A DNA stretch of 10,503 bases, taken from Candidatus Stahliibacteriota bacterium (lineage in GTDB: Bacteria > Hydrothermota > Tepidihabitantia > SM23-42). The DNA lies in NCBI GenBank assembly GCA_030613445.1, contig JAUWLY010000067.1:1-10503 (forward strand), read 5' to 3'. The position numbers and the translations under genes are program-made. The notes beneath the pieces were generated by a model that saw nothing but the letters and a program-made list of their open reading frames with translations, was not told the origin of the DNA and ran no database searches. Below, piece after piece: positions 5,475-10,503 of this stretch (position 1 is its first letter; each line of letters begins with the position of its first letter).

Positions 5475-7619
5475 TCATTTGATGATTATAACCTTCTCAA
5501 AAGTTGTCAGGTCTCCATTAACCAATCTAAAAAAGTATACGCCTGCAGGTAATTTAGTATTTAGGTTTTTGGACCCTCCTTCTACATATCCCGTATAAAG
5601 GCTTTCCACGAACCTACCACTCACATCATATGCGTCCAGTCTAATCTTTCTTTTTTGTGTGCAGCTCAGATTGATTGTCAGTTGTCCTGAATTTGGATTT
5701 GGAAATATGCCAAATGAAGCAACTATCGTCTTCTCTTTTAGCTCTTCAGTACCAATAGCCCTACCAAATTGTCTCAAAGCGGGATCGCCGAAAAGGTTGT
5801 AGTGATATATAATTATCCAGAAGCCAGAGATACCCATAAAATCATTTCTGGCAATGTCATACGCATTGCCAATAATACCACTGCTCAAGGTCGTATCTTG
5901 CATAAGCCGTTTGAAAAAATGATATGGGATTCCGTCCATATCTGCAAGAGACAGCCAGGCAATGCGGGAACTGCTGATGACCGCAGATGAACCACGGTAT
6001 AATAGATGCCCACCCAGACAATAGACTTCTGGCTTACCACACAGACATGATCTGAGGAACGTTGTTGCTGGATGGTCATTGTCCAAAAGAAAAACATCAT
6101 TTCTATGAAGAGACAAAGGCCAACTCATCTCGTTGTTTTCTGGAATACTATCACCATCATCCCATGCCCATATTTTTCTCGCATAACAATCGTAGCTGCC
6201 ATGATGGCATTCGTACATTATTCCTTTGCTCTGCCAATACATAATGTGATTATCCTTTGTAAGTGAGTCTGTACACGAAAATATACTGGGTCGAAGGCCT
6301 GCCTGCTCATATAGAGTCACCGCATTTGTAGAATCGAGAATCCCATCATTAAAAAGTTCTTCTGTAAAAGAAGCTCCATCAAGCCTAAAGCTTCCACCAT
6401 TGTTCTCATTTTCAAAATAATACATAGCAGCTGGTAGCAGTGAAGCAGTCTTATATAATATATCTGTATTGCTGTCAAAGGAGATCATTTTGGTGCAAAT
6501 GTCTTCAATAACATAATCAGTGCTATATGGTATCCTTCCTAAATGAATATCTGCATGATAGTCAGGATTATCTTCACCGTTGGGTTGGGTGAGCGAATCA
6601 TAGACCTCACCATAGTACTCGTCACGATCGCTGTTCCATGACAACGTATCGTGATCAGTTAATTCGGCATAGTACAGATCACTCGGGATTGGTGAAATAT
6701 TAGGGTCATCATATGGACTATCCGGATCATTATTAAAAGGAACCAAATTACGCCATGGTATATCACTTATGAATCCTACCAGTAGTGTATATTCGATATC
6801 AGGTAAATTTTGTCTCAAGTAGTTTCTAATCTTCTGCTGCAGATCAATCCCTGGTATATTTGACTCGATATATTCCTTAGTTACTACATTCACATCATAA
6901 CCCTGCATTTGCCTATAGGCGACAAGGGAGTTAACAGTGTTCTGGAGTGAATCCGAAATGATTATGTAGTATCCATTCGCCCTCTTCGGTGAATAAGTTT
7001 TATACCAAGTTTGTGCATCCTGCCAATTATATATTACTTCCTGCGCAATTTCATCATAAGTAATATCATCCCTCAATTGTTGCCAGAACTGTGCTCGTTC
7101 GCTTCCAGGATTTGGCATCCTGTATCGTATGTCGACACTGATATTCGGTGAATAGTATAATCTCTTTGATTTCGGTCTATAAGCAAAATGGTAACAGATA
7201 ACTGTCACAAGAGTATATTTTCTCAATCCTCCTTTTGACAGTACGCCACCATAGTCTTGAGGAAAGAAATTATCACTTTTGTAGAACTTATCTTTCTTCA
7301 GTTTACATGATTCCTGAATTCTCTTAAGTAGATTTTCGTCATTTATAAGGGGAATCGGCGGTGGTGTAGGTGATATTGCATAACTTCCTATTTCCATTTT
7401 CATACCTGCAAAATTAACACCCTCAACAATAGCGCCAGGTGGCAGGGCAATCGTCACTGTTTTGCAGGGTAGATTCGGTGCACCAGGTATATTGATATAC
7501 GAGCCGTCTTCGACCACAAGAGCATCATCAGCTAAACGAAATTCTGGTGCTTCCACAGTGACACTCAACACATGTGCCCAGCCATATAGTGTCAAAAAAA
7601 ATAGAATAAATAATCGCAT
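5475..7619 (-). CDS. Gingipain-like C25 cysteine protease with T9SS sorting domain
   Basis: This protein has 714 residues. GGAGG (7630-7626) lies 6 nt before the ATG, and residues 1-20 are a signal peptide. Residues about 21-205 form a propeptide-like region (INIPGAPNLPCKTVTIALPPGA, YYSPNISVDIRYR). The peptidase domain runs about 216-620: YYIIISDSL, LVGFISDIPW, the DIHLGRIPY strand, the catalytic His in ECHHGSYD (His473), the catalytic Cys in LRSCLCG (Cys525), and the family-typical end NLFGDPALR (609-616). Gingipain-type enzymes use this His/Cys dyad; P1 specificity cannot be read here. The tail of about 80 residues (FPNPNSGQ, AYDVSGRFVESL, LPAGVYFFRL, terminal K) is a type A T9SS tag, so the enzyme should be secreted or surface-anchored after activation. 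It is the first gene of a possible four-gene operon and has its own consensus-like promoter. Confidence 0.93.
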   Translation of the reverse strand: MRLFILFFLTLYGWAHVLSVTVEAPEFRLADDALVVEDGSYINIPGAPNLPCKTVTIALPPGAIVEGVNFAGMKMEIGSYAISPTPPPIPLINDENLLKRIQESCKLKKDKFYKSDNFFPQDYGGVLSKGGLRKYTLVTVICYHFAYRPKSKRLYYSPNISVDIRYRMPNPGSERAQFWQQLRDDITYDEIAQEVIYNWQDAQTWYKTYSPKRANGYYIIISDSLQNTVNSLVAYRQMQGYDVNVVTKEYIESNIPGIDLQQKIRNYLRQNLPDIEYTLLVGFISDIPWRNLVPFNNDPDSPYDDPNISPIPSDLYYAELTDHDTLSWNSDRDEYYGEVYDSLTQPNGEDNPDYHADIHLGRIPYSTDYVIEDICTKMISFDSNTDILYKTASLLPAAMYYFENENNGGSFRLDGASFTEELFNDGILDSTNAVTLYEQAGLRPSIFSCTDSLTKDNHIMYWQSKGIMYECHHGSYDCYARKIWAWDDGDSIPENNEMSWPLSLHRNDVFLLDNDHPATTFLRSCLCGKPEVYCLGGHLLYRGSSAVISSSRIAWLSLADMDGIPYHFFKRLMQDTTLSSGIIGNAYDIARNDFMGISGFWIIIYHYNLFGDPALRQFGRAIGTEELKEKTIVASFGIFPNPNSGQLTINLSCTQKRKIRLDAYDVSGRFVESLYTGYVEGGSKNLNTKLPAGVYFFRLVNGDLTTFEKVIIIK

Positions 7620-7641
7620 ATCTATCCTCCTTATCTATTAA

Positions 7642-7669
7642 ATTGTAACTCATCTAGGTGAAGTGTCAA
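7642..7669 (-). promoter_or_regulatory. Sigma70-type promoter of the C25 protease gene
   Basis: On the minus strand TTGACA (7669-7664) is followed after 16 bp by TACAAT (7647-7642). The -35 is perfect and the -10 has one mismatch. The -10 ends 22 bp before the ATG, giving a short leader that contains the GGAGG ribosome site. Confidence 0.78.
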
Positions 7670-7687
7670 GGAATAATTGTTAAATCA

Positions 7688-7702
7688 CGGACGAGCAGTC
7701 CG
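7688..7702. promoter_or_regulatory. Inverted repeat upstream of the C25 promoter (candidate activator site)
   Basis: CGGAC-GAGCA-GTCCG is a perfect 5-bp inverted repeat. It lies 18 bp upstream of the -35 box, which is a usual place for an activator site. Role inferred from position only. Confidence 0.35.
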
Positions 7703-7947
7703 CAGGTCTACCTCCTCATCACTCAACTCACCAGGATGTTATTGACGATAAACAGGCAAAATAATGGGAATGCTGTTGGAAAAAGTGACAGGTTTTGACA
7801 TTCGACAAAACTTAAAGTTACACCTGGTTTTTTTTAACTAGAAACCGATGCCATTTCTCTTTCTGTCCTCTGGTATCTTTCTGGTCTAGTATCCAGTATC
7901 TGTCATCTGTAGTTATTGATTTGATCCCAAATCAGCCACAGCCGCCT

Positions 7948-8820
7948 TTACTGACTGATCACATTTTCGGTAATAAAATTTATTACCCTGTTTTGGTATT
8001 CACTACCGAGGATCTCAGGGATATCATCATGGGATGCTCCATCAATCCACAAACTTTCTTTTGGCGCTACTGCCTTATCCCACAGTAAATCAACATGCCG
8101 GTCAAATACGACAAAGTCATCAACCTTACCATGCATCATGAATAATGCACACCCGATATCCGCAATCCTCTTTTCATTATCAAAATCAGCTTCCGCAACA
8201 TAGTAACCTGGGAGATTAATTAATGCACCATCGTGCAAGAGCGCGGTTACCGAAGCTGGCGATGCTTCAAGTATGAGAGCTGAAGCATTATCAATATCCG
8301 CACTCAAGTAAGTCGCCACGAAAGCACCGAGCGACCATCCATAGTACACGATCTTTGATGTATCGATATCAGTACGCGAACACACATAATCCAGTGCTTC
8401 TTGACCATCAGAATAAAAGGCTTCGCCTGACGGACTCCCCTTGCTTTTTCCATAGCCCTGGTAATCGAAAATAAAAATATTATAACCCATCTCCCACAAA
8501 TACTCTACACGTCCCCAGTAACGGTTAATGTTTTCAGCCTTACCATGACAATAGAGGATGGTAACCTGGTTATTGAATGACGAATCAGGATTGCCCTGTA
8601 CAAAAAATCCATAAATTGTATTGCCCATTGAGGTAAGCATAATCTCTTCATAAAGCGAATCAGGTATGGTAAATCTCACATTCCAGTCTTCATCGATATC
8701 TTCTGGTTGGAGATACTCATCAACTGTCGTTGGATCAAAAAGAAAATCATCGAGACTGAACGGACGTGTGCAAAACAGACTCAACATAAAAATCATTAAG
8801 AGAATAGTCTTCATCTTCAT
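7948..8820 (-). CDS. Exported alpha/beta hydrolase (BEM46/ABHD-like serine hydrolase)
   Basis: This 290-residue protein has the full catalytic set of a serine alpha/beta hydrolase. The oxyanion-side strand is LYCHGKAENI (89-98). The FDYQGYGKSKGSPS segment (118-131) is typical of BEM46/ABHD13/17-like proteins. The nucleophile elbow is GWSLGA (Ser163), with Asp234 in HGKVDD and His264 in GASHDD. It probably hydrolyses an ester or thioester; the substrate is unknown. The first 17 residues are basic then hydrophobic, ending in SLFC (Cys17), so it is exported and perhaps a lipoprotein, though the lipobox is not standard. GGAGGTGATC (8831-8822), a near-perfect anti-16S match, precedes the ATG. It is the second gene of an operon, starting 13 bp after the outer-membrane protein stop. 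Confidence 0.9.
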   Translation of the reverse strand: MKMKTILLMIFMLSLFCTRPFSLDDFLFDPTTVDEYLQPEDIDEDWNVRFTIPDSLYEEIMLTSMGNTIYGFFVQGNPDSSFNNQVTILYCHGKAENINRYWGRVEYLWEMGYNIFIFDYQGYGKSKGSPSGEAFYSDGQEALDYVCSRTDIDTSKIVYYGWSLGAFVATYLSADIDNASALILEASPASVTALLHDGALINLPGYYVAEADFDNEKRIADIGCALFMMHGKVDDFVVFDRHVDLLWDKAVAPKESLWIDGASHDDIPEILGSEYQNRVINFITENVISQ

Positions 8821-8833
8821 TGATCACCTCCCA

Positions 8834-9493
8834 CTAGAACTTATAAGATAATCCCCAGACAAAACCAATCGCACCATGTTCTGCAGGGATTATAGTGTAA
8901 TCGACAACACGGTCAGCACTATTTTCAGTCGGTGCATACCACTTTCCTTCCAGGTTGATAAAGAAACGACCGAGGGTGAATTCGGCACCAATTAATGGAA
9001 CAGAAACAAAATAGGGATTAGTATATTGAACCATATTTTGAATGCCAAAATAAAAAGCGTGTTTGTTTTGAGAAAATGAGTAACTGCCAATTAAACCTAT
9101 TTCCGGATAAACCCGTATGCTTGAAAAATCATTCATATGGTAAAATGCATACAGGGTGCCTTCAAAAGCTAGACTTGGTCGCCAACCAGATTGTTGCACA
9201 AAACATCTGGTCACGCCGACATCAAGTCCGATATTCCCCAGAACCATCATGGTTGGGTGAATGCCACAGTGCAAATCCATATTATCGGTTAACCCTCGCC
9301 GGTAGCGGAGAACTGAATACGGTATCGGCATTTTGATATCAAAAACTGGTGCAACCGGACCACCTGAGGAAAGCGCAACTGAACTTTTGCCTTTGCCGAG
9401 TGGTCTAACCGAGGCTACAGTACCGCACTGTTGTACTCCCAGCAAAACCGTGATAAAGCAGCACGCTATTATTATGCGCCTATTTCTTGTCAT
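8834..9493 (-). CDS. Putative outer-membrane beta-barrel protein, function unknown
   Basis: This protein has 219 residues. The N-terminus has basic residues (TRNRR) followed by a hydrophobic segment to about residue 20 and Cys23 (VQQCGTVASV), which could be a signal peptidase II or I site. The body alternates short amphipathic strands rich in Tyr, Phe and Gly (SLAFEGTLYAFYHM, IGLIGSYSFS, HAFYFGIQNMVQY, FFINLEGKWYAP). It ends GLSYKF with a terminal aromatic, as in outer-membrane barrels recognised by the BAM machinery. It is not recognised as a named family. The strong site GGGAGGTGA precedes the ATG. It is the first gene of an operon with the alpha/beta hydrolase, and is transcribed from the promoter at 9597-9624 through a leader of about 95 nt. 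Confidence 0.78.
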   Translation of the reverse strand: MTRNRRIIIACCFITVLLGVQQCGTVASVRPLGKGKSSVALSSGGPVAPVFDIKMPIPYSVLRYRRGLTDNMDLHCGIHPTMMVLGNIGLDVGVTRCFVQQSGWRPSLAFEGTLYAFYHMNDFSSIRVYPEIGLIGSYSFSQNKHAFYFGIQNMVQYTNPYFVSVPLIGAEFTLGRFFINLEGKWYAPTENSADRVVDYTIIPAEHGAIGFVWGLSYKF

Positions 9494-9565
9494 GATTTCA
9501 CCTCCCTTTGATCACAGTGATGGCTAAATATTCTTTTATCTTATTATATAAAACTTCCCTCTTAT

Positions 9566-9584
9566 ACACTATCCCACACTATCC
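9566..9584. promoter_or_regulatory. Tandem 9-bp direct repeat just downstream of a promoter (candidate operator)
   Basis: ACACTATCC occurs at 9566-9574 and again at 9576-9584, one helical turn apart (10 bp). The repeat lies 13-31 bp past the -10 box of the barrel-protein promoter, in the early transcribed leader. The adjoining CACTGTG and GTGCAC (9584-9593) are short palindromes at about the +1 position. A repressor site is possible; this is inference from placement. Confidence 0.35.
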
Positions 9585-9596
9585 ACTGTGCACGAT

Positions 9597-9624
9597 ATTA
9601 TCCAGAAATTTACTGTAGTGTCAA
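9597..9624 (-). promoter_or_regulatory. Sigma70-type promoter of the barrel protein/hydrolase operon
   Basis: TTGACA (9624-9619) and GATAAT (9602-9597) are separated by 16 bp on the minus strand, with a perfect -35 and one mismatch in the -10. It begins 14 bp past the stop codon of the upstream 79-residue gene, so the operon has its own start even if read-through occurs. Confidence 0.72.
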
Positions 9625-9638
9625 GCTTTGAGAAGCGA

Positions 9639-9878
9639 TCAGGCGGTGCGCAAAAAAGCGATCAACTCTGCAAGTTTTTCCAAAGGCACTGCTAATATAC
9701 CAGGGTGATAAGTTACTGACTGGATATATAGAGTTTTTTGTCCATTCTTATTGTGAAAATAGAATTCATAAGACGGCGTTTCAAAAGGTAGCTTTGCAGC
9801 ATCTTGCGGTACGATGTTCTGTGCAGGGGTTTTTGATGTACCTTGTGCTCCTTCTTTTATCAAACGATCTTTTGCCAT
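9639..9878 (-). CDS. Small conserved-looking protein of unknown function (79 aa)
   Basis: I do not recognise this protein. Residues 1-33 are polar, Ala/Pro/Gln-rich and probably unstructured. Residues 36-79 read as two beta-strands (YEFYFHN and TLYIQSVTY) followed by an amphipathic helix (VPLEKLAELIAFLRTA). There is no signal peptide or membrane segment, so it is probably cytoplasmic. The compact strand-strand-helix tail after a flexible N-terminus resembles small nucleic-acid-binding proteins, but no diagnostic motif supports that. AAAGGAG lies 4 nt before the ATG and a TATAAT promoter lies upstream, so it looks like a real gene. It is divergent from the nitroreductase-like gene, with a shared 179-bp control region. 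Confidence 0.72.
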   Translation of the reverse strand: MAKDRLIKEGAQGTSKTPAQNIVPQDAAKLPFETPSYEFYFHNKNGQKTLYIQSVTYHPGILAVPLEKLAELIAFLRTA

Positions 9879-9897
9879 AAAACTCCTTTCTTATATA

Positions 9898-9925
9898 ATT
9901 ATAACTATCTGGAGCAAATCCACAA
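9898..9925 (-). promoter_or_regulatory. Promoter of the 79-residue protein gene
   Basis: The perfect -10 TATAAT (9903-9898) lies 16 bp downstream of a weak -35 TTGTGG (9925-9920). The -10 ends 19 bp before the ATG at 9878, giving a very short leader that just contains the GGAG site. Confidence 0.6.
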
Positions 9926-9940
9926 GGGGGGTATTTTAGG

Positions 9941-9956
9941 CTTAAATATGTTTAAG
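9941..9956. promoter_or_regulatory. Perfect 16-bp inverted repeat in the divergent intergenic region
   Basis: CTTAAA-TATG-TTTAAG has perfect 6-bp arms around 4 bp. It sits between the -35 box of the minus-strand promoter (9920-9925) and the upstream boxes of the plus-strand promoter. A dimeric regulator site for both genes is plausible; it is not proven. Confidence 0.4.
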
Positions 9957-9958
9957 TA

Positions 9959-10008
9959 TTGACACACTAGCAGCGCGAAAATGACAAGCAGGCACTCATT
10001 TCTTGACA
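9959..10008 (+). promoter_or_regulatory. Three TGACA boxes at exact 22-bp spacing
   Basis: TTGACA at 9959-9964, ATGACA at 9981-9986 and TTGACA at 10003-10008 are spaced 22 bp apart, about two helical turns. The last is the -35 box of the nitroreductase promoter. They could be phased regulator sites on one DNA face, decoy -35 elements, or chance. Confidence 0.35.
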
Positions 10009-10030
10009 TGCAATTGTGTAGATGTATAAT
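10003..10030 (+). promoter_or_regulatory. Fully consensus sigma70 promoter of the nitroreductase-like gene
   Basis: TTGACA (10003-10008) and TATAAT (10025-10030) match the consensus perfectly with a 16-bp spacer. The -10 ends 27 bp before the ATG at 10058. Confidence 0.85.
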
Positions 10031-10057
10031 TATTAGTCAAAGCTAACCGGAGGATTT

Positions 10058-10503
10058 ATGAATAGAAGAAAATTCTTGAAAGTGCTCATTGCAGGTGGCG
10101 CTGGTACAGTGTTCAGCAAAGTATTCGCTCAAAAATCAATCTCAAGGACCGCCGGGAAAAGATTTTTGCCGCCCATGCAGGTTAATACATTCTCTACTGA
10201 AATCGTTTTGAATACACGCCGTTCTTACCACTCGGGCTATAGTGGAACTCTGTCCGATCAAATCCTTGCCAATGTCCTTTGGGCAACCGCACAAGCGCCT
10301 TTAATCGGAACGTCGCGCATAATTTACGTTGCGCGACCAGATAATGTTTACTTGTATGACCCGGTGGCGCATGATATTTTTCTGCACACAACGGGTAATC
10401 ATCTTTCTGAAGGAAATCTTGCTTTTGAGGTAGGTGTAGCCAGTGATCTGATCGAAGACGCGGGAACCGCATTACAGTTTGCGCATCTCGCCTCACATTC
10501 TTT
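10058..10503 (+). CDS. Tat-exported nitroreductase-family protein, 3'-truncated by window edge
   Basis: ATG at 10058 follows GGAGG (10049-10053) with 4 nt spacing. The frame stays open to the right edge (148 codons), so the C-terminus is missing. The N-terminus MNRRKFLKVLIAGGAGTVFS is a twin-arginine signal (RRKFLK plus a weakly hydrophobic stretch), implying export of a folded, cofactor-bearing protein. The mature part begins like a nitroreductase: an RRS motif (RRSYHSGYSG, about residues 59-68), then LSDQILANVLWATAQAP, then YVARPDNVYLYDP and a helix LAFEVGVASDLIEDAG. This family binds FMN and transfers hydride from NAD(P)H or similar donors. Whether this member is a nitroreductase or a SagB-like dehydrogenase cannot be settled from the visible half. 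It is driven by a consensus promoter and divergent from the 79-residue gene. Confidence 0.82.
   Translation, partial: MNRRKFLKVLIAGGAGTVFSKVFAQKSISRTAGKRFLPPMQVNTFSTEIVLNTRRSYHSGYSGTLSDQILANVLWATAQAPLIGTSRIIYVARPDNVYLYDPVAHDIFLHTTGNHLSEGNLAFEVGVASDLIEDAGTALQFAHLASHS

Larger units (their letters stand above)
7620..7947. other. 328-bp non-coding gap with promoter, palindrome, heptamer repeats and hairpin
   Basis: No plausible gene is seen on either strand. From right to left it holds a 7-bp stem hairpin at 7917-7934 (TGATTTG/CAAATCA, 4-nt loop) 14 bp past the alpha/beta hydrolase stop, with no T-run following. Next are degenerate heptamers at 7871-7907 (TGGTATC, TAGTATC, CAGTATC, TGTCATC), a T8 run at 7828-7835 on the plus strand, the CGGAC-N5-GTCCG palindrome at 7688-7702, and the C25 gene promoter at 7642-7669. 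Confidence 0.7.

Noticed and set aside
7795..7822. Plus-strand TTGACA (7795-7800) as a promoter
   Set aside because: The matching -10 position reads GTTACA and no plus-strand gene follows.
7871..7907. Microsatellite or mobile-element remnant in the TGGTATC/TAGTATC/CAGTATC stretch
   Set aside because: The heptamers are degenerate and irregularly spaced, with no inverted ends or coding remnant; kept only as low-complexity sequence.
7917..7934. Intrinsic terminator after the alpha/beta hydrolase gene
   Set aside because: The 7-bp stem TGATTTG/CAAATCA is A/T-rich and is not followed by a T-run on the minus strand; recorded only as a hairpin in the intergenic entry.
10194..10496. Minus-strand open frame of 100 codons at the right edge
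   Set aside because: The plus-strand frame here has a consensus promoter, a good ribosome site, a Tat signal and nitroreductase-like sequence; the minus frame has no recognisable features.

Overview
The window looks like chromosomal DNA from a Gram-negative bacterium, probably an uncultivated candidate phylum related to the Bacteroidetes/Chlorobi side of the tree (for example WOR-3/Stahlbacteria-like or Cloacimonadota-like lineages). The evidence is three exported proteins ending in type IX secretion (T9SS/Por)-like C-terminal sorting domains, lipoprotein-type signal peptides, and a small outer-membrane barrel candidate. Base composition is moderately AT-rich, and most starts have a strong GGAGG-type ribosome binding site. 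The lineage is an inference from gene style; no marker gene is present.

Layout. From the left edge to 808 (+) is the C-terminal bulk of a radical SAM protein. It converges on a minus-strand block of four genes, with a 31-bp direct repeat lying between the two stop codons (809-874). In transcription order (right to left) the minus block is: a gingipain-like C25 cysteine protease (7619-5475), a cleaved-adhesin/C45 N-terminal-nucleophile hydrolase fusion (5389-3437), a seven-bladed FG-GAP beta-propeller (3298-1616), and a signal-peptide-bearing protein-L-isoaspartate methyltransferase (1601-876). A good sigma70-type promoter precedes the first. The gaps are 85, 138 and 14 bp, and no classical U-tailed terminator is visible, so the block may be one secretion-oriented operon. 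The last pair (FG-GAP and methyltransferase) is almost certainly cotranscribed.

After a 328-bp non-coding gap comes a second minus-strand operon: an outer-membrane barrel-like protein (9493-8834) followed 13 bp later by an exported alpha/beta hydrolase (8820-7948). It has its own promoter. Further right, a 79-residue protein of unknown function (9878-9639, -) and a Tat-exported nitroreductase-like protein (10058 to the right edge, +) diverge from a 179-bp intergenic region. That region holds two promoters, a perfect 16-bp inverted repeat, and three TGACA boxes spaced exactly 22 bp apart.

How the genes may work together. The main block encodes surface or extracellular functions: proteolysis, amide/acyl hydrolysis, and a Ca2+-binding propeller rich in Asn-Gly. 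The FG-GAP protein carries twelve Asn-Gly and seven Asp-Gly pairs, the classical sites of isoaspartate damage. The enzyme family that repairs isoaspartate is encoded 14 bp downstream with an export signal. That pairing is the most interesting hypothesis in the window. No mobile element, CRISPR array, rRNA or tRNA was seen.
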